Source: Bacteroidetes bacterium UBA955 (GTDB taxonomy: Bacteria > Bacteroidota > Bacteroidia > NS11-12g > UBA955). From it: a stretch of DNA of 12,699 bases. Below are positions 1 to 6,200 of this stretch, one piece after another. A program made the translations under genes and the position numbers. The notes beneath the pieces are model-generated. The model did no database searches and was not told the DNA's origin. It saw only the letters and a list, made by a program, of their open reading frames with translations. Position 1 is the first letter of the stretch. Every line of letters starts with the position of its first letter. Location: contig DBCP01000019.1 in NCBI GenBank assembly GCA_002293105.1, positions 33,983 through 46,681 of the forward strand. Direction: 5' to 3'.

Positions 1-1
1 T

Positions 2-883
2 ATTCCTGACTTTTTTGAGGGTACGGCTGGCAATAGCTTGTTTAACTTACCGGATTTTGGTGCTTTGGGCAATATTGTAGTTTGGGTTATCGCCATAAAA
101 ATCATGTTGATTGCTTCAATAGAATCCCTATTGAGTATTGAAGCTTCTGATAAAATTGATCCGCACAAACGCATTACACCCCCAAACAGAGAACTTTTAG
201 CACAAGGTGTGGGTAATACAGTATCTGGTTTGTTGGGTGGAATACCGGTTACTGCCGTGATTGTGCGCAGTTCGGCCAACGTGAACGCCGGTGGTATGAG
301 TAAGTGGAGTGCCGTGTTACACGGTGTTTGGTTAACCATCGCGGTGTTGATGTTCCCCAATGCGTTGAACTTGATACCCAACGCCGCTTTGGCTGCAGTT
401 TTGATTTTTGTGGGATATAAATTGTCCAAACCCAGTCTGATTATATCGGAGTGGAAAAAAGGTAAGATGTCGTTTTTGCCATTTATTATCACCATCATAT
501 CAATTTTATTCTCCGATTTACTCATTGGTATTTTGATTGGAATGGCGGTAGCCTTTTATTTCATTATTCGCACCAATTTTCATCGCTCCATCAACTTGGT
601 GGAAATGGAAAATAATTATATGCTTCGTTTTCAACAACAGGTGACTTTTTTGAACAAGTCGCTGTTGAAAGAACTCCTAGACAAAGTTCCGCACAATTCT
701 CAGCTAGTCATGGATTTAACTCACTGTACCTTTATGGATGTGGATATTTTGGATATCATTAATGATTTCCAAGTAAAGGCCGCTGAGCGCAATATTCTCA
801 TGTCTTATGAATTTTTAAATGATGCCCAGAAAACGAAATTGTTGGGCGATTTACATTGTAACTTCATTAGCAAAATCAAATAA
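2..883 (+). CDS. SulP-family anion transporter, C-terminal part (partial at 5' end)
   Basis: The reading frame is open from base 2 with no start needed, so the gene begins outside the window; the TTG at 38 is an internal Leu codon. The visible part holds the last membrane segments of a SulP (SLC26-type) permease. It includes the family signature region with EASDKID, NRELLAQGVGN and GGIPVTAVIVRSSANVNAGG, then several hydrophobic helices ending in FLPFIITIISILFSDLLIGI. A C-terminal cytoplasmic STAS-like domain of about 85 residues follows, with a beta-strand ending in MDLTHCTFMDVD. SulP proteins carry sulfate, bicarbonate or other anions across the inner membrane. The stop lies 2 nt before a beta-carbonic anhydrase gene, so the two are almost certainly cotranscribed, and bicarbonate is the likeliest substrate. 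The family call is firm; the substrate is inferred from context. Confidence 0.92.
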   Translation: MPDFFEGTAGNSLFNLPDFGALGNIVVWVIAIKIMLIASIESLLSIEASDKIDPHKRITPPNRELLAQGVGNTVSGLLGGIPVTAVIVRSSANVNAGGMSKWSAVLHGVWLTIAVLMFPNALNLIPNAALAAVLIFVGYKLSKPSLIISEWKKGKMSFLPFIITIISILFSDLLIGILIGMAVAFYFIIRTNFHRSINLVEMENNYMLRFQQQVTFLNKSLLKELLDKVPHNSQLVMDLTHCTFMDVDILDIINDFQVKAAERNILMSYEFLNDAQKTKLLGDLHCNFISKIK

Positions 884-885
884 TC

Positions 886-1515
886 ATGGAAGATCAAATC
901 AAATTGTTTTTGAGTAACAGGGCTTGGGCGGCAGAGAAATTATCTGACGACCCTACCTATTTTGAGAATTTGGCAAAAGACCAACGCCCTGATTATTTGT
1001 GGATTGGCTGCTCTGATTCTCGTGTGCCCGCCAACGAAATTATCGGTGCTGAACCTGGAGAATTATTCGTTCATAGGAATATCGCCAATATGGTAGTGCA
1101 TACGGATTTAAATCTGTTGAGCGTGTTGCAATATGCAGTGGAGTACCTTGAGGTGAAACACATCATTGTATGCGGACATACGGGCTGTGGTGGCGTTAAA
1201 GCAGCATTGACCAATAATAGCTATGGGTTGTTAAATAAGTGGTTGAGAAACCTCAAAGATGTGTATCGCTTGCATAAAGACGAGGTAGACGCAGAAGTTG
1301 GTGATGATGCCAGACTCAATAAAATGGTTGAAATGAATCTCATTGAGCAAGTGGGAAACGTTGTAAAAACAAGCATCGTTCAGAAAGCGTGGAAAAACCA
1401 CCAACGACCCCACGTTCACGGTTGGGTATATGAAATGGGTACCGGATTGCTGAGAACGGTGATTGATGTGGCTCCAGGAGCCGATATCGATCCAATGTAT
1501 ATGTTTGAAGATTAA
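886..1515 (+). CDS. can: beta-class carbonic anhydrase
   Basis: This cytoplasmic zinc enzyme interconverts CO2 and bicarbonate. The 209-residue length is typical of the beta class. Zinc and catalytic residues are all visible: Cys42, Asp44 and Arg46 in CSDSR, and His98 and Cys101 in GHTGCGG. Trp39, Arg64 and Tyr182 match in position the residues forming the non-catalytic bicarbonate site of type II beta enzymes (Haemophilus Trp39, Arg64, Tyr181). Allosteric inhibition by bicarbonate is therefore plausible, but this is inferred. The ATG at 886 is 2 nt after the SulP stop, which suggests translational coupling. The stop overlaps the stop of the convergent TerC gene within a shared TTAA, leaving no room for a terminator between them. 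Confidence 0.96.
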   Translation: MEDQIKLFLSNRAWAAEKLSDDPTYFENLAKDQRPDYLWIGCSDSRVPANEIIGAEPGELFVHRNIANMVVHTDLNLLSVLQYAVEYLEVKHIIVCGHTGCGGVKAALTNNSYGLLNKWLRNLKDVYRLHKDEVDAEVGDDARLNKMVEMNLIEQVGNVVKTSIVQKAWKNHQRPHVHGWVYEMGTGLLRTVIDVAPGADIDPMYMFED

Positions 1516-2213
1516 GGCTTGCGCTGTTTATCTAGACGCAAGTTGATCAACTCGATGGAGAATGAGAAGGCCATCGCGAAATAAATATAACCTTTGTCGA
1601 TGTGCTGACCCAGGCCTTCGCCCAACAAACTCACGCCAATCAATACCAAAAACGACAACGCCAGTATTTTGATGCTGGGGTTCTCGTTTACGAAATTGGC
1701 AATGGGTTCGCTAGCCCACAACATCACCAGCATCGAAATAACTACCGCCACAATCATCACCCATACTTCGTTGGCCATACCCACGGCGGTGATGACAGAA
1801 TCTAAACTAAATACTACGTTGATCAAAGCCATTTGAAGCAAGATGCCGGTCCAACCTTTGGCATCCGTGCGCTCCTTGATTTCCTCTTCATGACCCTTCA
1901 TTTTGAGGTGGATTTCATGCACACTTTGGTACAGCAAAAACAGTCCGCCCACAATCACGAGGATGTCTTTGCCTGAAATGCCTTGATTCATCACATGAAA
2001 CAAATCGGCCTCTTGGCGCTGTACCCAATTGATGCCCATCAACATGATGATTCTCACCACCATGCCCAGTAAAAGTCCATATCTGCGCGCTTGCTGTTGC
2101 TTTCCACCGGGTGCTTTGTTGGCCAGAATAGAAATAAAAATGATGTTGTCGATGCCCAATACAATTTCTAAAACTGTTAGGGCGATCAAACTAATGATGA
2201 TATCTTGTGTCAT
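1512..2213 (-). CDS. TerC-family integral membrane protein
   Basis: This 233-residue polytopic membrane protein has the TerC/Alx/YgdQ pattern: an N-terminal helix with LEIVLGIDN (Glu16, Asp22) and a matching central helix with NVVFSLDS (Asp138). The acidic residues sit inside membrane helices where metal binding is expected. A charged loop around residues 103-120 separates the two halves. TerC relatives are linked to tellurite resistance and, in characterised cases, to manganese export or supply of manganese to secreted enzymes. The substrate here is unknown. The ATG at 2213 overlaps the miaA stop as ATGA, so translation is probably coupled to miaA. It is the last gene of a three-gene minus-strand unit and ends tail to tail with the carbonic anhydrase gene. 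Confidence 0.9.
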   Translation of the reverse strand: MTQDIIISLIALTVLEIVLGIDNIIFISILANKAPGGKQQQARRYGLLLGMVVRIIMLMGINWVQRQEADLFHVMNQGISGKDILVIVGGLFLLYQSVHEIHLKMKGHEEEIKERTDAKGWTGILLQMALINVVFSLDSVITAVGMANEVWVMIVAVVISMLVMLWASEPIANFVNENPSIKILALSFLVLIGVSLLGEGLGQHIDKGYIYFAMAFSFSIELINLRLDKQRKP

Positions 2214-3121
2214 GATGATTTAGCAAATTTACGAATGAAATCAACCCAATCTGCAGGCTGAATCCATTCTGTTGAAAAGCGGTTGTTGAAGTAGGTTATC
2301 TGTCGTTTCGCGTAATTCCGCGTATGCTGCTTGATTTTCTCGATGGCCTCTTGTTCCGATGTCTGTCCTTCGAAAAATGCAAATAACTCAGTATATCCAA
2401 CAGTTTGCAGTGCTTTTAGCTCTTTTTGTGGGTGAAGTATGCGTGCTTCGTCTATCAATCCCATCGTTACCATGGTGTCTACTCGTTTGTTGATCCGGTC
2501 ATACAACAATTCTCGAGGATGTTGAATGCCCACAAATACAATGTTCACATCAGGGAAGTGCGCTACTTTTTCTTGGCCGTAAATTTCTGCAAGGGGCTTT
2601 CTTAATTGGATACATAGTTCCAACGCTCGCATCACCCTTTGGGGATTATCTAATCGCACAAAATTGCCCGCTTGGGGATCCAATTGCAAAAGCATCGACA
2701 ACAGGGGCTCAATGCCATTCGCCACATACTGATCCAAGATTTCACTGCGTAAATCGGGGTCTACTTCGGGTAAATCGTCCATGCCGTACAAAATCGCCTC
2801 AATGTACAATCCAGTACCACCGCAAAGGAGTGCCGCGCCTTTTTCTTGCAACAGTTCCTGGGTAATTCCGCGGAAAATCTCTGCATGGGTACCCGCGTTA
2901 TAATGATATTGAATGGGTACATGCCCGATGCCATGATGCTTCACAGCGAACAATTCTTCCTGACTGGGTTTGGCAACCGCTATGTTTAGTTCTTCGTACA
3001 CCTGCCGCGAATCCACATTCACGATTTCTGTATTCAGGGATTGTGCCAAAGCGATGGCAGCGGCAGTTTTTCCGGAGGCAGTGGGACCGCCCACAACAAA
3101 CAAAGTGGGTTGTGTTTTCAA
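2210..3121 (-). CDS. miaA: tRNA dimethylallyltransferase MiaA
   Basis: MiaA transfers a dimethylallyl group from DMAPP to N6 of A37 in tRNAs reading codons that start with U. The P-loop GPTASGKT is at residues 12-19, the substrate-binding DSRQ at 37-40 and GGTGLY at 101-106. A C-terminal YAKRQITYFNNR closes the catalytic fold. The 303-residue length is normal. The start is TTG at 3121: no ATG or GTG lies upstream in frame before a stop at 3146-3148, and starting here gives the usual MKT...VVGGPTASGKT N-terminus. The TTG lies 5 nt after the stop of the upstream gene, and the miaA stop overlaps the next start as ATGA, so it is the middle gene of an operon. Confidence 0.97.
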   Translation of the reverse strand: MKTQPTLFVVGGPTASGKTAAAIALAQSLNTEIVNVDSRQVYEELNIAVAKPSQEELFAVKHHGIGHVPIQYHYNAGTHAEIFRGITQELLQEKGAALLCGGTGLYIEAILYGMDDLPEVDPDLRSEILDQYVANGIEPLLSMLLQLDPQAGNFVRLDNPQRVMRALELCIQLRKPLAEIYGQEKVAHFPDVNIVFVGIQHPRELLYDRINKRVDTMVTMGLIDEARILHPQKELKALQTVGYTELFAFFEGQTSEQEAIEKIKQHTRNYAKRQITYFNNRFSTEWIQPADWVDFIRKFAKSS

Positions 3122-3126
3122 ACGAA

Positions 3127-3774
3127 TTATTTTAGATCGTCGGCATCAATGCCTTCGCCCAAAGCGCCGAAACCAAATTCGTCGTTGTCCTCTTCGTCTT
3201 CATCGTCCTCGAGGTCATCGTCCAAATCATTGTCGTCTTCGGCCAAAAGTTCTTCTTCGTGCTCAACCAATAGGCTTTTGATGCCTTTGGCGGCAAGGAT
3301 TTTCTCAGCAAGGGTGTCGAACTCGTTGTCGTCAAGCATTTTGAATTTGCCTTCGTTATGCTGTCTGGGAGCCTTTCCTTCAGTGCGATAAATTCTCGGG
3401 TATGTTTGCTTTTCGCTGCTTTCTTCAATGCTGATGAGTTCGCACAAAAGGGTCCACTGGGTCGAGTAATCGAAAATGTAAATGAACCGTTGATGGGGGT
3501 CGTTCACACAGCTGCGGATTTTGGTGTCCTGCATCAATGGGGCATTGGCATTGCCAGTGAGATCTGCATCCCCAATGGGTTTGGCTTTTTTCACTTCCGA
3601 AATCTTGCGCCAACGATCGTCACTCACGAAAAAGCTGGCCAATTCCTTGTTGTCGAAGCCGATAGCCTCTTGGATGATGTTATTGAAATCCATGAAAGTG
3701 TGTGAAGGCTTTATTTCAATCCAACGCACCACGTCATCCATGTCTTCGAACCAAATTTTAAAACGATAAACCAT
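3127..3774 (-). CDS. PRiA4_ORF3-like protein with acidic C-terminal tail
   Basis: This 215-residue cytoplasmic protein begins MVYRFKIWFEDMDDVVRWIEI and continues with FFVSDDRWRKISEV and, later, FIYIFDYSTQWTLLCELI. This is the layout of the plasmid pRiA4b ORF-3-like family (often labelled IS1096 TnpR passenger) as found in Bacteroidota chromosomes. The biochemical function is unknown, and despite the label there is no transposase nearby. About 20 of the last 40 residues are Asp or Glu, giving a probably disordered acidic tail. The start at 3774 is preferred over an ATG at 3861: it gives the family's usual N-terminus and lies 8 nt after a TATTTTTG promoter element, whereas the longer form would run through that promoter and into the divergent gene. 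It is the first gene of the unit with miaA and the TerC gene. Confidence 0.78.
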   Translation of the reverse strand: MVYRFKIWFEDMDDVVRWIEIKPSHTFMDFNNIIQEAIGFDNKELASFFVSDDRWRKISEVKKAKPIGDADLTGNANAPLMQDTKIRSCVNDPHQRFIYIFDYSTQWTLLCELISIEESSEKQTYPRIYRTEGKAPRQHNEGKFKMLDDNEFDTLAEKILAAKGIKSLLVEHEEELLAEDDNDLDDDLEDDEDEEDNDEFGFGALGEGIDADDLK

Positions 3775-3782
3775 GCGGAATG

Positions 3783-3790
3783 CAAAAATA
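3783..3790 (-). promoter_or_regulatory. Bacteroidota -7 element for the PRiA4-like/miaA/TerC unit
   Basis: On the minus strand this reads TATTTTTG, an exact match to the TAnnTTTG -7 consensus of Bacteroidota. It ends 8 nt before the ATG at 3774, so the transcript would start within a few bases of the start codon, with almost no leader. I see no good -33 TTTG at the usual spacing. Confidence 0.6.
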
Positions 3791-3843
3791 GTTCTCAGCG
3801 CTTGCTTATCGATGAAAAAAATGATGCCAATGAAAATAAGCCG

Positions 3844-3851
3844 TATTTTCG
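3844..3851 (+). promoter_or_regulatory. Probable -7 element for the TonB-dependent receptor gene
   Basis: TATTTTCG matches TAnnTTTG at all but one position and ends 8 nt before the ATG at 3860, the same geometry as the divergent element at 3783-3790. No clear -33 box is visible. The placement supports the ATG at 3860 rather than the in-frame ATGs further upstream. Confidence 0.45.
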
Positions 3852-3859
3852 CGGGAATC

Positions 3860-6181
3860 ATGAGGCGTATTATCCTGTTTGTGTTTGCGATTGTTCCAAT
3901 GCTCTTGATGGGACAGAATGGAAAAAGTGATATCCGAGGTTTTATTTATGAAGGGGGCAATGGCGATAGGATGGTGGGTGCCGGGGTTTTTTGTGTGGGT
4001 GAGGGAGTGAATAAATCCACACCGGGAAGTACGGATGTTCGGGCCGTTTTGACCGATAACGATGGTTATTTTGCGCTTACAGGTTTAACACCAGGGAATT
4101 ATTATGTTCGTGTTAGCATGGCTGGTTTTGATACCCTCATCGAGAAAGTGGTTGTGAAACTTGGTGCGAATACCAAAAAAGACTTTTACATCAATCGCAT
4201 TGCTTCCATTGGTGAGGTGAATATCACCGTGAGATCTAAAGCCAAAGAGGCCCAAGTATCGGTTACCACCGTGGATGCGAAAACCATCGCTAAAATGCCG
4301 GCAGTAGGCGCTGAGCCAGATATTTTGCAGTATTTACAGGTGTTACCCGGGGTTGTTTTTAGTGGTGACCAAGGCGGACAATTGTATATCCGTGGTGGAT
4401 CGCCCGTGATGAACAAAGTGATGTTGGATGGATTAACCATCTACAATCCCTTTCACTCCATTGGTTTGTTTTCTGTGTTCGAAACGGATTTGATTCAAAC
4501 GGCAGATGTATACAGTGCGGGTTTTGGTGCTGAATATGGTGGACGTGTATCGGCCGTTGTGGATTTGAAGACCCGCGATGCCAACAGAAACCGCGCCACG
4601 GCGAAAGTGGGACTTACCACGTTTACATCGAAGTTGTTGTTGGAAACCCCTATAAAAAAGTACCAACAGGGCAAAGGCAATAGCTCTCTAGCAGTGTCTT
4701 ATAAAAATTCTTTCTTGCGTGAATCATCAAAATTGCTCTACAATTACGCCAATCCTGACAAGCTGCCTTACAATTTTGGGGACTTGTTTATCAAAGCCAG
4801 CTTCAATAGCAGCAATGGTGGATATTCCAAGTTGTATGGGTTTCACTTTAGCGATAATGTTGCTTTTCCAGGTTCTACGAGCTACAATTGGTCGTCGACC
4901 GGTTTGGGAGGTAAGTTTTTGGTGGTACCGGAACAGGCGAAAACCCGTGTAGATGGTTACTTTTTGTGGAGCGAATACCGCATTCAACAAAAGGAGCAGG
5001 ACGCCAGACCGAGAAGCAGTTCGATTGGTGGATTCAATTTGGGGATGAATTTTGGGTACAATTTTCGGAAAGACGATTTGAAATGGGGCTTGGAGGTGAA
5101 CGGTTTTCAAACCAATTTCGAATTGTATAATTCCAATAATCGCAGGATTTCTCAATTGGAAAGTACCACAGAGATCAATTCGTTTGTGAATTATCGCGTG
5201 GTTAGGAAAAAGTTGATTTCGAACCTAGGTGTGCGTGCACAATACTATGCATCACTGGGCAATAGCAGTTTTGAGCCACGCTTTCAGTTGCGGTATATGC
5301 CATGGAAATCCATCGGGATCAAATTTGCTGTAGGTGCCTATTCCCAGAATTTCTTGTCGGCCATGAGCGATCGCGATGTGGTGAATTTGTTTTATGGATT
5401 TTTGTCGGGCCCCGACAATTTGCCTGATTCGTTCAACGGAAAGCCTGTTACCCATGCCTTGCAGAAGGCCCGCCACGCAGTGGCGGGATTTGATTATCGC
5501 ATCAACAAAAAACACACCATCAACGTGGAGTCGTTTGTAAAACTATTTGATCAAATCACCAACATCAACCGCGACAAACTCTTTGAGGATGATGAGTTTA
5601 ACCTCGATAAGCCCCAGCGCCTGCGTCAGAACTTTATTGTGGAAGAAGGCAATGCCTATGGTGGCGATATTAGTTACAAATTCACCGACAAGCGTTGGTA
5701 TATATGGACGGTCTACTCACTCACTTGGGTGAATCGCTTCGATGGCAATATTCGATATCAACCGAATTTTGACCGCAGACACAATGCCAATTTCTTGGTC
5801 AACTACGAAATGGGTAAGAAAAATCCCGTGGAATTATCCATGCGTTGGAACTTTGGCTCGGGTTTCCCATTTACCCAAACCCAGGGGTATTATGAGAAGT
5901 ATAATTTCCAACAAGGATTGAGTACGGATTATACCACATCGAACGGACAGTTGGGCGTGGTCTATGCGAACATAAACCAAGGTCGTTTGCCATACTACCA
6001 CCGTTTGGATTTTTCAGCACGCAAGAAATGGGTAATGGAGAAACACCGCGAGTTTAACTTGATGTTCAGCTTGACAAACGTCTACAACAGAAACAACATC
6101 TTTTATTTTGATCGCATTACACGCAAACGCGTTGATCAGTTACCGATATTGCCTGCCTTGGGTTGTAATTACAGTTTCTAA
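3860..6181 (+). CDS. TonB-dependent outer-membrane receptor with carboxypeptidase-regulatory-like domain
   Basis: With the ATG at 3860 the protein has 773 residues and starts with a clear signal peptide (MRRIILFVFAIVPMLLMGQ). In-frame ATGs at 3773, 3812 and 3830 would bury that signal peptide and overlap the promoter. Residues about 24-110 form a CarboxypepD_reg-like domain (GYFALTGLTPGNYYVRV). About 118-238 is the plug, with LQVLPGVV, the conserved YIRGGSP and NKVMLDGLTIYNPFHS, ending in VVDLKTRD. The rest is a beta-barrel rich in aromatic residues that ends in Phe, as expected for BamA-dependent assembly. The protein sits in the outer membrane and should import a ligand using TonB energy. 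It is shorter than SusC proteins and has no SusD neighbour, so a polysaccharide-utilisation role is not supported; the ligand is unknown. It appears to be transcribed alone. Confidence 0.9.
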   Translation: MRRIILFVFAIVPMLLMGQNGKSDIRGFIYEGGNGDRMVGAGVFCVGEGVNKSTPGSTDVRAVLTDNDGYFALTGLTPGNYYVRVSMAGFDTLIEKVVVKLGANTKKDFYINRIASIGEVNITVRSKAKEAQVSVTTVDAKTIAKMPAVGAEPDILQYLQVLPGVVFSGDQGGQLYIRGGSPVMNKVMLDGLTIYNPFHSIGLFSVFETDLIQTADVYSAGFGAEYGGRVSAVVDLKTRDANRNRATAKVGLTTFTSKLLLETPIKKYQQGKGNSSLAVSYKNSFLRESSKLLYNYANPDKLPYNFGDLFIKASFNSSNGGYSKLYGFHFSDNVAFPGSTSYNWSSTGLGGKFLVVPEQAKTRVDGYFLWSEYRIQQKEQDARPRSSSIGGFNLGMNFGYNFRKDDLKWGLEVNGFQTNFELYNSNNRRISQLESTTEINSFVNYRVVRKKLISNLGVRAQYYASLGNSSFEPRFQLRYMPWKSIGIKFAVGAYSQNFLSAMSDRDVVNLFYGFLSGPDNLPDSFNGKPVTHALQKARHAVAGFDYRINKKHTINVESFVKLFDQITNINRDKLFEDDEFNLDKPQRLRQNFIVEEGNAYGGDISYKFTDKRWYIWTVYSLTWVNRFDGNIRYQPNFDRRHNANFLVNYEMGKKNPVELSMRWNFGSGFPFTQTQGYYEKYNFQQGLSTDYTTSNGQLGVVYANINQGRLPYYHRLDFSARKKWVMEKHREFNLMFSLTNVYNRNNIFYFDRITRKRVDQLPILPALGCNYSF
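5402..5418. repeat. Perfect 8-bp inverted repeat, 1-nt spacer, inside the receptor gene
   Basis: TTGTCGGG at 5402-5409 is mirrored by CCCGACAA at 5411-5418 around a single C. It lies in the barrel-coding region and encodes part of LSGPDN. In RNA the tight spacing would lose the innermost pairs to the loop; in DNA it is a near-perfect 17-bp palindrome. Chance is a reasonable explanation. Confidence 0.55.
5469..5487. repeat. GC-rich perfect 8-bp hairpin with 3-nt loop inside the receptor gene
   Basis: CCCGCCAC (5469-5476) pairs with GTGGCGGG (5480-5487) around GCA, giving a strong stem in the receptor mRNA. It is 50 bp downstream of another perfect 8-bp inverted repeat. There is no T-tract after it, so it is not an intrinsic terminator. 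A function is not shown. Confidence 0.6.
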
Positions 6182-6200
6182 GGTTCTATCGCCAACCGCA

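Noticed and set aside
3041..3391. Plus-strand ORF with a long serine-rich stretch
   Set aside because: It is the antisense reading of the Asp/Glu-rich tail of the PRiA4_ORF3-like gene; GAC/GAT and GAA/GAG codons read backwards give serine-rich sequence. No domain or start context supports it.
3127..3774. A mobile element, suggested by the IS1096 TnpR passenger label of this family
   Set aside because: There is no transposase, terminal inverted repeat or target duplication nearby, and the gene is embedded in a compact operon with miaA.
3773..3859. N-terminal extension of the TonB receptor to the ATG at 3773
   Set aside because: It would place 29 residues before a clear signal peptide and translate across the promoter region.
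4727..5155. 142-codon minus-strand ORF opposite the TonB receptor gene
   Set aside because: It shadows the beta-barrel coding frame and has no domain, promoter or operon context.
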